DNA of 64,000 bases from Diaporthe sp. PMI_573 (GCA_021399435.1 JAJTUP010000035.1:1-64000); one strand, 5' to 3'. Shown: positions 43,460 through 53,498, numbered from the stretch's first letter. Notes: generated by a model not told the origin, from the letters alone. Made by a program: numbers and translations.

Positions 43460-44538
43460 GAACCTACCTCATACAAGATGCGCCGCCAGTCCCCGATGAG
43501 AGGCCGCACCATGCGCCTGCCTGCCAAGAGAGCCAATGGATCGAATCGCTTGGGAAGCTTCTGCTTTATGATCGACATACCGTCATTCTCGGAAAGAGGT
43601 GTCGAGAGAAGACGTTCGAGGTCTATCTCTTTCAGCAAGAGCTGACGTTCTGGGAAAAAGTTACAACAAAGCAGAAAAAGACGAGGCTCCGGAGTCCAAA
43701 AGTGGGTGGGAAGACAGAAAGGTTGCAGCTCAAGGGGGGTACCATCGTAAGATTAGCAAACATACAGGACAGTAGATGCTAACAGTTAACTGCAGATTTC
43801 CATCAAAATGCAAAAGAACATTCAACTGACGCGGTTGGAGAGAAGCGAATTACACATTTCGTGGAAGGGCGTCTGTGAGAAAGAGACTTTGGTAATCAAG
43901 TTTATAAACGAGGAGATCAGGGAGAACTGGGTTGCTAGTCTGGGGTCACAATGTGGTAGAGGAGCTGGGCAGTGCCCTGTTCTAGATCGTCGGTAAAGGA
44001 CGTTCACTCCAGCCCTCAGCAACAAAGGGAGGCTTCGGATATAGTCCCTCATACCGATTGGGAAATTGGGCTTCAAAGCAGTGCCTTGAGGCCCAAAAAA
44101 CCAACACCCGGGCAGGAGCTGATGGACAGTAAGACCTCACAGTCGATTGGTACGCATACATGGCCAAGATCGAAACACTTGCCCGGACATACCCCCATGG
44201 GTGCGTTCACGCGGTCCGATGTCAAGGTGCAAAGACTCCGGATTGACGCTGAGCTCTCAGTTACCAGCAACACTACATATTACTCGGTTGTGGAAAGCAT
44301 AGGCTCTGAGCTTCTCATGATGACCAGATCAAATCTTGGCCGTGTCGAGTTGCGTATAAAGTACCGCGACGAAGACGGTGATCTTGTCCTCCTAGAGAAT
44401 GACGACGACATCAAACTTGCGATTGCGAACATTCAGGGCGGTCTTGACGATGAGGGCGAAGGTTTGGAGAAAGAATACAAACTTTTCTGCACAGCTGAGG
44501 TGGTTGTGAAATCGAACGTGTGGATAGGGTGGCGGTAG
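43460..44538 (+). pseudogene. Cdc24-like RhoGEF fragment (PH and PB1 domains, DH missing)
   Basis: A plus-strand frame reads LIQDAPPVPDERP, then LGKLLLYDRHTVILGKR, KTFEVYLFQQELTFWEK and LQLKGGTI, as in the PH domain of Cdc24-type GEFs. An intron at about 43750-43798 (GTAAGA donor, GCTAAC branch, TGCAG) joins ISIKMQKNIQLTRLERSEL and WKGVCEKETLVIKFINEE. After a poorly readable, frame-disturbed linker (43960-44200), 44210-44500 gives a PB1 domain: YYSVVESIGSELLMMTR, ELRIKYRDEDGDLVLLEND and DDIKLAIANIQGG. The DH catalytic part that should precede PH is absent. Cdc24 activates Cdc42 in cell polarity; a PH-PB1 piece alone cannot. The 3' end runs into the DUF7924 fragment. Confidence 0.65.
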
Positions 44539-45215
44539 TACTTTGTATCCTTCCCCTCTATCACTGGGTAGTGGCCGTAGATCCGCACCGATCTGTGGTC
44601 ATGCGAGACGGAGAAGGCGAGGATCCGTCGATGGACCTCGTCCTCGCGTTTCACGGCGCGAAAAAGCTCGACGATAGCTCGCACCGCAAGAGTCATGCTG
44701 TGCGCGTTCTGGCGGTCCGCCACGTCTAGCGCTGCAGCCCCGCACTTCACCTCGCACGTCAAGAAGGGGAAGTACTTGTAGTACGTCGCCATGAAAAAGG
44801 ACTGATCCCCGGCGATGAAGTCGCCAATGAACGGTGACAGTTTGGCGAGCTGCTCGTCGGTGAATGCCTCGCGTTTGAACCCCACGGAGTACCGGTATTC
44901 GGGTTGGGGGCGGGTGCCTGTCAAGGGGATCGAGTTGTTCCAGCCCTCATTGACGCTCTCGATCAGGGTGTCAAGGTGTGTAGCACCGAACGTGGCAAGA
45001 CTCTCCGCCGAAGGAACAATAAGCCGAGTGATATCTTGAATGACTCGGGCCTCATTTCTGCTATGAATCTTCTGGCAGGTGGATTCGAAAATATCGTCGC
45101 GGAATATTGAGTTATCGAGGATTGTCTGCTGCCTTTCAAGGAGAGTCTTATAGTCTCGGCCATTTAGTTCGTCTTCGAGTAAAGAAGGTTGTGGAGCAGT
45201 TTTGCAGAGACAAAA
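44433..45215 (-). pseudogene. DUF7924-domain protein fragment
   Basis: The minus-strand frame is open from 45215 without an obvious start. It reads LLEDELNGRDYKTLLERQQT, SIFRDDIFESTCQKIHSRNE, RLIVPSAESLATFG, then the strongly conserved block FKREAFTDEQLAKLSPFIGD, TYYKYFPFLTCEVKCGAAAL, ADRQNAHSMTLAVRAIVELF and YRHPIHTFDFTT. This is the DUF7924 family, frequent in fungal repeat-rich regions and of unknown function, with a nuclease-like look around the CEVKCG motif (my impression only). It breaks at about 44500, where the antisense of the Cdc24-like PB1 begins. The N-terminal part and the last about 40 residues are missing. Confidence 0.7.
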
Positions 45216-45530
45216 TCAATTAACGCGGAAGTGGAAAAGAGGAGTGGGGCAGGAATGATCTGAAGGCTGATGAACAGCAGAATGGCCAAGATTAACAGAA
45301 GATCGGGAGTGTCGCCACTGTAGGCGACGCAACAGTCTATTTCGCGCCATGGGTTATGCAGAATCTACATCCTAAACTCGTCTGCGACTGTATTGCTGCA
45401 GAGTTTAATACTAATAGTTGGGGATCCCCCCGAACAGTAAATGAACTTCGACGCACGGCTGAGGTTACCACGCGGAAGTGGATATAGTATCCGGTCAATT
45501 AACTAAAAGCACAGACACCGATCAATTGCA

Positions 45531-46130
45531 TCAACATGCGTCTAAGACGCGATCGATACCACAAATGGCACGTACAGTCGAAGAACAGGCCACATTTCGT
45601 CTGCGAAAGCCCCGCTTTTTAGCTTCCATACTGCCAGAAGTAAGTGCCGCAATAATTATGCTAGGATTTACACGAATAGCTTCTAGAGTCGACTTATCAA
45701 GACGTAATACTTCCGTAATGTGTCTATAATAACCAGTTACACTCTCCTCGTCAGATGATGACGATCTGGCAGATTGAGGTGTGAATGGAAGCAGACGCCA
45801 ATCGGGGTGGTCTGTAACGTGGCTTTCGTCAACGTCAGGAATGGCCGTCGGTTCGACAATTAAGTCGGTATCACTATCTTCTGGTTCCTGGAGCTGGTCC
45901 CCTGAGGCTGATGAAGCTCTCGCTGGCTCTACGGAAGGCTCGTAATGCTGCCTCGCGGGAGATGCACGTCTTTCACGAGCAAGTTCGCGTTCCTTCGCTC
46001 TGTTATCGCGTTCTTTGCGTTGTTGCTGGCGTTGTCGCTCGAGTTGTTGCTTTCCGGGTTGGCACCCTTGCTTCTTAGTGTCGGTGGCAACTTTGTATGC
46101 TTCTTCTTGTGTTGGTCCCGCGAAGTCCCA
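45531..46130 (-). CDS. Unassigned Arg/Glu- and Ser-rich ORF
   Basis: A minus-strand open frame of about 200 codons that has no in-frame ATG near its start. It begins QEEAYKVATDTKKQGCQPG, runs through a charged coiled-coil (RQRQQQRKERDNRAKERELA), an acidic stretch (EPEDSDTDLIVEPTAIPDVD) and ends with YYRHITEVLRLDKSTLEA, IIIAALTSGSMEAKKRGF and a stop at 45531. It directly follows the zinc-finger remnant on the same strand and may be its C-terminal part after a frameshift. Family unknown. Confidence 0.35.
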   Translation of the reverse strand, partial: WDFAGPTQEEAYKVATDTKKQGCQPGKQQLERQRQQQRKERDNRAKERELARERRASPARQHYEPSVEPARASSASGDQLQEPEDSDTDLIVEPTAIPDVDESHVTDHPDWRLLPFTPQSARSSSSDEESVTGYYRHITEVLRLDKSTLEAIRVNPSIIIAALTSGSMEAKKRGFRRRNVACSSTVRAICGIDRVLDAC

Positions 46131-46980
46131 GAGGCCTCCCCACGGCCGTTCTCTGCTGTAGCTCTTCTAGGCGCACGTACAGGTCTTGTACTGACAAGCC
46201 AGGCAAAGTCAGCAATCGAAACTGCTCATGAATTTCCAGGCAGTAACTTTTCTTTACAGCTAGGGCAGATAGACTCACCCGATTGAGCGTGGTTGCAATG
46301 TCATTTTGGCCCAGCTGAAGTGTGGGAAAACATGAGGTAGCAGGTGCAAGTTGATTGCTGGGGTATATCTTGAAGATTGAGAGGGGGATGACGACGATAC
46401 CTGTCCATTTGGTATCAGAGGAATTTAAGGGGCAAACCCCGCTAATGTGTGTTACGCAAAACAGAGCCAACACATGGTCATATAGGAGATGCAGACTGGA
46501 CAGACCACTTTCTGGTTCGGTTTCAGCATAGACAGGTGTTTGCTGACGAAGTGTCGTTTGGCCTCACGGGTTCCATAGTAGGTATGACAGAGATCAGGTA
46601 TGTTTGGGTCGTCGGAAGGCAGGGAGAGCGTCTGGCCCACACAAATGAAGCAGCGTTGGAGTTGCTGCCTAGGCTTGCAGAAGACAGACCGCCTGAGAAG
46701 CTCCACTGCGTCGCCATGCTTTTGGTGCCGCAATTCAGCCGCAGGAGGCCGCGACCTGGCCTCTATACTTGGACGTGGGGCGTTCTATCACCTCACAGTA
46801 TGCCATCACAGCGAGAACTGCCTCCGTCCTCCGCTGGAATTCCGCAGCGAGATCTCGGCAAGGAAGCGGTGCTGTGAGCGCGGTGGCCAATCTCTGCAGC
46901 GGCGGACTCATCGAATGGGCCTTCCGAGTGGCGCTGGAAGATGTCGTGAGTTCGTACCGGAGTCACCACGAAGAAAAGCA
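46070..46980 (-). pseudogene. Zinc-finger tail remnant, DUF3435/FluG-like
   Basis: Pieces in different minus-strand frames resemble the C-terminal part of fungal FluG/DUF3435 proteins: LAAEFQRRTEAVLAVMAYCE with VIERPTSKYRGQVAAS (about 46740-46860), then CFICVGQTLSLPSDDPN, AKRHFVSKHLSML and KVVCPVC (46452-46650), a C-x2-C...H...H...C-x2-C arrangement. Frames change at least twice, so it is broken. DUF3435 proteins include tyrosine recombinases of large fungal mobile elements, but no catalytic part is visible here, so it cannot be called a captain gene. Confidence 0.4.
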
Positions 46981-47042
46981 CAGGGCCACGTGCAACACTC
47001 AGTAGTATAAAGTGCAAGCAGCTACAGCATATTACAGTAAGA

Positions 47043-47315
47043 TCAGTCAGATGTCGCGGCTTTCTGCTTCCTCCACTGCTGAGTGACTGCGCCAGCACTT
47101 CGGCACAGCGCGGCCCCGGCCCGTTGATCTGTCCAGCCCTTCTCCTTCATGCGACATAGCTGGCGCCGATCCTGAAGAGGCCACGGCCGGCGCGACCGAT
47201 GGCCCGGGGCGGGCTCAGGGGAATGAGAGCCAGCTAGATGAAAGATAGTATCTGCTCGAGGCAGCGATTCGCCTTTGACCACCGTCTTGGCTGGTCGCTT
47301 GACACAAGACATCAT
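47043..47315 (-). CDS. Small Myb/SANT-like DNA-binding protein
   Basis: An ATG at 47315 opens an ORF of about 90 codons. The second half, WPLQDRRQLCRMKEKGWTDQ followed by RAGAALCRSAGAVTQQWRKQ, has the three-helix pattern of a Myb/SANT-like domain with spaced Trp residues and a typical RS-x-GAV recognition helix. The N-terminal part is basic and Pro-rich. It ends at a stop right after KAATSD. A short DNA-binding ORF or an exon of a larger gene; there is no supporting context. Confidence 0.4.
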   Translation of the reverse strand: MMSCVKRPAKTVVKGESLPRADTIFHLAGSHSPEPAPGHRSRRPWPLQDRRQLCRMKEKGWTDQRAGAALCRSAGAVTQQWRKQKAATSD

Positions 47316-47448
47316 CAAGAGCAGACAGGTTGATGGCAGACCGTTGAATGAAGACGAGCGAGACTTGGTAAGCTGAATCTTATTAGGCGCATTTTAAGGC
47401 TGCCTAATTTCTATGGCCTCGGAAGGTATCTAACAACATATCCAGCTC

Positions 47449-48039
47449 ATGCGATGTATCAAGCCATCGAATGGAAGTAAGGAGGACTCTATCAAGCATG
47501 CAGGACTTCTTGCAATGGACTATATGACGACCATGAGGACACGTTGCACTCGTTTTGAAGCTTATATCGACGTGGCCTGTTTGGACAAGTTGGAAAGCCC
47601 CATCAACCTAAAGACGCATTATCACGATGAGCTCGTAGCTCGTCCCGCCGACGAGCTCAAGGAGTTCCGTGATATCATGGAAATGCCCACTTCCGAGGAG
47701 TCGCAAATCGAGGAGCGAAGAACTAGCCTTCGGCTATGGTACAAGAAAGCTATTGAGAGGAAGGAGGCGGAGTTCGGTGGCGAGTCTCCTTTCGAAGAAC
47801 TCAGCTACGACCACCTCTTCAGCGAGATTCGAAATCATGACCAGGCCACATTCTTTGGAGGCGCATCTCTGACTGTACTACAAGAACTGCTCGAGAAAGA
47901 GCCTTTGCTGGCAAAGAAAGTCCGCTACTTCCAGCAGGGTGGAACATTTAACTCCAAGCTCAATATCCTTGGAAATCCGTACAATTTTGCGCTTAACACT
48001 AAGGCGGCTGAGTACGTCTTTAGAGGTAGTTATGTGTAG
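47449..48039 (+). CDS. Hypothetical protein, possible nucleoside-hydrolase-like C-terminal part
   Basis: A 196-codon ORF. Residues 140-195 (SLTVLQELLEKEPLLAKKVR, then a GG motif in QQGGTFNSKLNILGNPYNFA and LNTKAAEYVF) recall the part of inosine/uridine-preferring nucleoside hydrolases where a TNLA-like helix is followed by MGG and a GN-x-EFN segment before an AA-x-IVF helix. The catalytic N-terminal DxDxxxDD motif is absent; the first 130 residues are charged and unassigned. So either a fragment or only a superficial likeness. Possible 3' splicing exists at 48027 but does not clarify the end. Confidence 0.35.
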   Translation: MRCIKPSNGSKEDSIKHAGLLAMDYMTTMRTRCTRFEAYIDVACLDKLESPINLKTHYHDELVARPADELKEFRDIMEMPTSEESQIEERRTSLRLWYKKAIERKEAEFGGESPFEELSYDHLFSEIRNHDQATFFGGASLTVLQELLEKEPLLAKKVRYFQQGGTFNSKLNILGNPYNFALNTKAAEYVFRGSYV

Positions 48040-48481
48040 ACCTGGACGTTTGATCACAATGTATCTGAAAGATTTGATATCCCAGTCACCGGCCCGCAGA
48101 ATCAATATACCCCGCTTCTGCCGTGCCATTCTCAAAATACTCGATGTGATTGGTCAATTGAGTATGAGTATGTTGCGCCGTGGCGGTGACTTGTCACGAC
48201 CCTGGCAGACATAGGACCAACGGCCAGCCGAAGCGGCACAAGGGACTAAACCAGACGTAACGTAAGTCGTACTGATCCAGCCACGGGTCAGGAAAGCTCT
48301 GTTTTGAGTTGGACTGAGCCTCTGAGTCCTATGAGCGCGACTGAGAGAGGTGGTAAGGACACACTCGTTTTCAGATAGCTAGATAGTACGGACAACTCTT
48401 TAGCATTCACATAATACCCACGTCTTCTTCAAGATTCCTCTGGATACTATACGAAACTGGTGGAGGAATCGGATCAAGATC
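48040..48481. other. Upstream region of the pogo-type element
   Basis: No ORF. It includes GTGACTTGTCACGACC at 48188-48203, a small palindrome that might belong to an element end; I could not find a matching inverted copy downstream of the transposase. Confidence 0.35.
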
Positions 48482-49786
48482 ATGGCTAATGAGGCATTGG
48501 ATAAGCCTTATAGTCCTCTCTGGCCAGATCTGGAGGAACGCCTGTATGTGTTATTCTGTGAAGCTCGTCAGGAGAATAAGATAACAACTGTCTCCTGGTT
48601 CCGGCGGAATTCTAAGCAAATCTGGAAAGAGACTTGTCCTGACTCTGAGAAGGTCTTCGTCTTCTCTAATGGCTGGTTCGCTGGCTTCAAACGCCGCTAT
48701 CGAATAACGCGCCGACGCATCACGAAAAAGGCTACAAAGTTGCCTCAGGAATACGTTCCTGTTGTCAACCGATTTCTCCAATACATCAAGCGTAACTCTC
48801 TGCTAAAGGCTCCAGGGCCGTTGCTGCCTACAATACGGAATATAGCCCACTCGCCAGAGACTAGTCGCTTTCGCAAAGCCAATATACTCAACTTCGATGA
48901 AACGCCTGTTCCCTTCGAGTTCAACTCTGGCTGTACGTACGAGCATAAAGGCGCAAAGTCAGTCCAGGCGAAGGCTGAGAAGAATGGCTGGGATAAGCGT
49001 CAAGTAACGCTTATCCTTTACCTCTTTGCTGATGGAAAACAGCGCCTCAAGCCGAAGATCATCTTCAAAGGCGCTAACGGCCCTACTGCACGTATCTATA
49101 AGCAAGAGAGTCACCGATACTCTCCTAACGTCACAGTCGAATACAACGCCACAGCTTACAACAACGAGGAGTTGATGGAGAAATGGATCGATCAAGAGCT
49201 CCAGCCTATCGCTGAGGCACAAGGAGAACTATTACTTGTCATGGATGTCGCTTCTTTTCATGTTACTTCTAGCATCAAGAAGAAGCTGAGGAAACTGAAC
49301 GTTTTCACTGCTTTAATACCGACAGGGTGTACTAGTCTTCTTCAGCCATGCGATACTGCTGTGAATGGGCCACTTAAGCTTTGGCTTCAGGAGTTCACAG
49401 ACGAGTATATTGCCCAGAAGGAGATCGATGAGAAGAGAGCTGGGAATCACGATTTTGCCTGGACGACCTCAGAGCGGAGGATAATGACGACTTGGGTGGT
49501 AGATAAAGCCATGACGCGGCTAGAGGAGAAGGCTGATATCGTCCGCAACGCTTTTATTCACACTGGAATAGCTGTACGGCCTGATCTTGATGAGAGGCAT
49601 AGCCTACGGATCAAAGGATTCGACTTCACGCAGTACGACTATCCTGGCTGGGAAACGGCTGAGGCTGTAGTGGACGAGGTCAGGCTCTTCGAGGAAGTAC
49701 CTGTCACTAGTCTGGATGACCAAGAGGAGTATATTGCCCATGACGAAGTCGAGGCAATTCAGGAGTGCATAGTGGTGGCCTCATGA
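48482..49786 (+). CDS. Pogo/Fot-type DDE transposase, intact ORF
   Basis: An uninterrupted 434-residue ORF from an ATG. The N-terminal half has a helix-turn-helix Tc5/CENP-B-like part (FSNGWFAGFKRRYRITRRRI). The DDE_1 catalytic core shows NILNFDETPVPFE (first Asp), QGELLLVMDVASFHVTSS (second Asp), then IPTGCTSLLQPCDTAVNGPL (third Asp); spacing fits pogo transposases. The C-terminal tail is acidic. All catalytic positions are kept and there are no stops, in contrast to the decayed Helitron, so this copy may be recent. I found no convincing terminal inverted repeats around it, so whether the element as a whole is complete is open. Confidence 0.85.
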   Translation: MANEALDKPYSPLWPDLEERLYVLFCEARQENKITTVSWFRRNSKQIWKETCPDSEKVFVFSNGWFAGFKRRYRITRRRITKKATKLPQEYVPVVNRFLQYIKRNSLLKAPGPLLPTIRNIAHSPETSRFRKANILNFDETPVPFEFNSGCTYEHKGAKSVQAKAEKNGWDKRQVTLILYLFADGKQRLKPKIIFKGANGPTARIYKQESHRYSPNVTVEYNATAYNNEELMEKWIDQELQPIAEAQGELLLVMDVASFHVTSSIKKKLRKLNVFTALIPTGCTSLLQPCDTAVNGPLKLWLQEFTDEYIAQKEIDEKRAGNHDFAWTTSERRIMTTWVVDKAMTRLEEKADIVRNAFIHTGIAVRPDLDERHSLRIKGFDFTQYDYPGWETAEAVVDEVRLFEEVPVTSLDDQEEYIAHDEVEAIQECIVVAS

Positions 49787-50681
49787 GGACTTCCTCCTAG
49801 CAAAATTTGGTGGGGTGAAAAACGGGGCGATTTGCCCCTGTGGAGGCCCTGGTCAGTGGCTGGCCGCCATGCCACTACTGGCCTAGCGCAAAATTGAATT
49901 TTCTCAATTAATACGGTAGACCAACAACCTCAAACCATCTGGCGAAGAGTATTACTGGATACACACTAAGCTTTTTAAACGAACCCCCCAAGGAAATCCC
50001 ACAACACGTGCCTCTTTCTTTTCCTTTTAATGTGATGACGGACAGTTTCCTGCCATCTGGTTTGAGTATTTCGACACGTTTGTTGTGTCGAACCCTAGAC
50101 TTTTTCATGCAGAGGCTGATTCAAAACCATAATCAGCCATTATACCTCCAATATGTCATCTCTTCTCATCATTGAGCAATTTGCACCATTGCAAGAGACT
50201 GGTCCATGCTTCTCCCATTGTACAATATTCCACCGTTGTTTTCCTTTCTGTAAACTGCTAAACTAGCACCCTTTTTAAGATTACAAGCACTTAGATATCC
50301 TTTCAGGATACCTTGATTTTCATACAGAGTTCTTCAGGATGTTTGTCGGTTCAGATGGTCGAATCTTGATCAAGCGATAACCAATAAAAAGATTATCCGA
50401 CATGCAGGCTGAGCCTGACTTGTTTGGACATATATTCCACTGTGTTCTTGCCGCGCGCGTTTGATGCAAGAGTGGGGCGCGCCTTGATGACTAAGGCGGC
50501 TAATCGGCAGATCAGCTGGCGCCTTGAGATCAACATTGCCCCGGCCGAGCGATACCCCGTCCGACAATAACTTGCACGCCACGATGCTGCGCCGGCCCGC
50601 GATAGAACCACGCGAGCACTTCTTTCGAAAGTCGCATCTGGTTCCTACATCCCGGGTACCCTTCTCCGTATCACACACTCT
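49787..50681. other. No supported gene
   Basis: Contains the 3' flank of the pogo element (including TCAGTGGCTGGCCGCCATGCC near 49853), then mixed sequence without a coding pattern. A small palindrome ATATCCTTTCAGGATAC lies near 50296. Confidence 0.4.
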
Positions 50682-50915
50682 TCAGCTTGCCTCGCGTTGA
50701 TCCCTCGCCACATCAAGATACCACTCCTCCACAAAAAGGCTCAGGACGAGGAGTAGGCCAGATGGCCCATTGCATCTTACAATGTCAAAGTAGTCCCGCA
50801 GCGGCAGCGCGGTAATGCTATTCCTGTAAATGTCTTTGAGATTTGCGCATGTCTTGGTCAAATCGGAGCTTGTGCCCAAGTCCAGGATCCTAGATCCGGC
50901 CGTTGGTGGCTGTAA
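50682..50915 (-). pseudogene. Degenerate patatin-like phospholipase fragment
   Basis: A minus-strand frame reads SRILDLGTSSDLTKTCANLK, then ALPLRDYFDIVRCNGPSG and LLLVLSLFVEEWYLDVA. This aligns by eye with the start of fungal patatin-like domains: LDGGG-x-RG-x-SSL-x-ILK, then PCDYFDLIGGTSTGG and LIALMLGRL. Both catalytic features are lost: the glycine-rich DGGG reads DLGT and the GTSTGG nucleophile elbow reads NGPSGL. The frame stops right after. Patatin-like proteins are lipid hydrolases, some with roles in fungal incompatibility. The call rests on pattern resemblance only. Confidence 0.35.
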
Positions 50916-51513
50916 TGAGAACAGTCGGGTGTTGCTCTTGCCACGCCAGGGACACGTTGATAACGAGCATATATTGATTCGAGATGCTGTGGGCTTCTCG
51001 AGCCACTGGTCATGAAGAAGAGAGATGACACAAAATTCAACGAAGAAAGGGTGTCATGTGTCGAGACAGGGGTACCATGCTCGCATTTTCCTAATCCCGC
51101 ACTCTGGACAATTGCGTCGTCATCAGGCATGGCACTGGGACATGCCTATGCGCAGGATTTAGACTTCTGCATTTTAATTGGGACTGAAATTGAAGATGAC
51201 CGCTTAGATCCACACGAGACTTTCCTAGTGTGGACAACTAAACTCGTAAAACTTGCTGCCAGTCTTTTTCACAGCCGTTATTGATGACCTGGACGGTGAA
51301 GACCTCGTAGACGACCTGGATGCGTACACCTTATTCCTGTGACAGCTTGAAGGTCCCGCTGGATATCACTGCATCGAAGGCAATATATTGCGGGTTTATG
51401 ATCGGATCCTCCGGAGGCTCTGCAGCCACCGCACTGGCAGATAGATTCGGTTGCGTCTGTGTTTCGAGCAGCAGCAGGCCGGTCGGGTCGGCGCCATCCA
51501 TCCCTCCAGCTGT

Positions 51514-52149
51514 CTATCCCAGTAGAGCATCGAAGCGCGCAACGGAACTTAACTTCTCTGCGCCTGATCCTTGCTGCTCAGATCCTGGGATATATTGGAG
51601 GCGGAAAGCTCTATCCAGTATTGTTTCGCCTCGGAACGGCGACAGGTCGGCTGGTGTAGTCCGGTCTCGGGCGAACGGCGGCATGAAGTTGTCGCTGGTA
51701 TATGCTCCATGTGCCGTTGACACTGTCTCTGAATCGGGAGCCCTTACTGTTTTTGGCGACTGACATCTTTTTGTCTTCTTTGACCTCTTCTTCTCTCGAC
51801 GCAGCATCTCCTCTGGTGTGACTGATCGCAGCATCTGCTGCTTGTCCAAGAAGTCAATTACCCTCCAAAACATCATCTTAGCCTGCCGATACCATCTGCT
51901 TGTAGAGGTGTTGTATTTATCGCCATGTAGGGAATTGCGCGGTACTGCAGCTGATTCCATAGTAGACCTGCGCCGGTGTTGACGCTCGTATCTTCGTCTA
52001 TCACTATTGTCGCTCCTGAATTTAGGAGATTCGGGGTCATAATATGTAGCTTGATGAGAGATAGTACAAAGGGATGTATTGGTAATCATGCCAGTGCCGG
52101 AAGTGGTGCTGTTCCTCATTTTCAAAGCAGCGACAGGTATTTGCTCCAT
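51514..52149 (-). CDS. Hypothetical protein, basic, Ser/Arg-rich
   Basis: A 211-codon ATG-initiated minus-strand ORF. A helical stretch, YRQAKMMFWRVIDFLDKQQM, is followed by a basic KKRSKKTKR that could be a nuclear signal. No recognised domain. The flanking regions offer no splice-consistent extension that I could confirm. It may be a real single-exon gene; evidence is composition and length only. Confidence 0.35.
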   Translation of the reverse strand: MEQIPVAALKMRNSTTSGTGMITNTSLCTISHQATYYDPESPKFRSDNSDRRRYERQHRRRSTMESAAVPRNSLHGDKYNTSTSRWYRQAKMMFWRVIDFLDKQQMLRSVTPEEMLRREKKRSKKTKRCQSPKTVRAPDSETVSTAHGAYTSDNFMPPFARDRTTPADLSPFRGETILDRAFRLQYIPGSEQQGSGAEKLSSVARFDALLG

Positions 52150-53303
52150 GTATATGGAGAGATAAGAGCACTGTGGGAAGCTTAACTAGCAATAACAGAG
52201 GAAGGACGAGCCGAAGACACGAAATGGAAAGGAGGAGAGATGGCCTGACACCATAGAACCCTCGGCTTGTACCCAATCAAAACCCTCAATCTTCGCTAGT
52301 CACCTGCAACGCCACTCCTCCCCTGATCATCAAATACAAGGAGAAGCTCGCGCGACAATATTGTAGTAACAACCGATTTACATCTGTACAAGCCATCAAA
52401 ATGCAATCTCTATAGATCAGGAGTGATTATCTGCTTGTTTCACTGGCATACTATACCTATATCCCTGACCAGGTACCACTGCATTCGTGGGCCTAGAGGC
52501 AGTCAGGTTGCACTTAGACCTAGGTAGACCTGTTTCGTAGCCCTTTCGAGCAGCGAAGGAAAAGTTCGAAACAGGTAACTACACCGTACCTAACAACTTT
52601 ATACGATATAGGCTTTGTAGAGGCTGTGAAGCGGCTGCTTTGTCAGCTGCCTTCCATCTATTGTTGTATGCATGATGGGCGAAGGCTAAGGGCCGAGTTC
52701 CCGTTTTGAATATGGCTCTTTCGAGGGTGATGAATGAAAGGCTGCTTGCTTTTATGCATCTGTGCGAGGTGCCGGTAGTGGCAAACCTAGAAGTGGTTGA
52801 ACTTCGGGGTCAATACCTCCGTACAACAATCATGACATCTTACAAGGCCTGTTTAGAATTCGAATCAGTCACCGGAGGATCCGCGCCGCACAATACGGGT
52901 CAACGGCAACTTGGATATCCCCAACTCTGAATGCCGAGCTTATTCCGCTCAGACCTGACATCTTCTCAACTCCATGTGAAAATTGTTCAATTCCAAGGGT
53001 CAGCTTGAGGATCTTCATGCTTCGATCCATCGCCGCGCCTGCCATTGAGTGGAGGTATACTTTCCGGATACAAATATTGATGGTTCGTGTTTACTGGCTC
53101 AGAGCATTCCTTCCCGCAAACGCATCTCCTCTGGTTCGCCGTTGGTTCTCTCCATTCTTTTGCATGCAGCATACAAAGATGTTGATGAGGTATTTTACTG
53201 TAGATAAGTTATACAAGGACAGGCCGGGATACCATATGACTCAAGCTTAGATGTACCGCTGGCTACAGTATGTTGACTAGAGTTTCTTTTGCTTTACATA
53301 ATC
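52150..53303. other. No supported gene
   Basis: Short ORFs on both strands without domains. Confidence 0.4.
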
Positions 53304-53498
53304 CTAGTGAATGTACTTATTTTTATAACGTACAAAGCCTTTGCTTTGGTGTTGTACTTCCAGAATAATCTTGCAAACCCTGTTGGCTATGACGAGGTAC
53401 CTGAAGCGGGGTGAGAGGCTTAAATGCAAGACGTCGTTGATATTCAACTCTGGTACTATGAGTCTAATCATCTCATATGGGGGTTTACTCAGAGACAT
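53304..53498 (-). CDS. F-box-like short ORF
   Basis: A 64-residue ORF from an ATG at 53498: KPPYEMIRLIVPELNINDVL followed by HLSLSPRFRYLVI has the pattern of a fungal F-box (L-P-x-E-x2-x-I, then DL-x-x-LS). It ends soon after, so it is either a truncated F-box protein or one exon of it. Confidence 0.35.
   Translation of the reverse strand: MSLSKPPYEMIRLIVPELNINDVLHLSLSPRFRYLVIANRVCKIILEVQHQSKGFVRYKNKYIH

Noticed and set aside
46070..46980. A Starship captain gene
   Set aside because: Only a zinc-finger tail is visible; no recombinase catalytic residues and no cargo boundaries.
51012..51284. Plus-strand ORF of 90 codons
   Set aside because: No domain, no introns that extend it, and weak composition; left unannotated.
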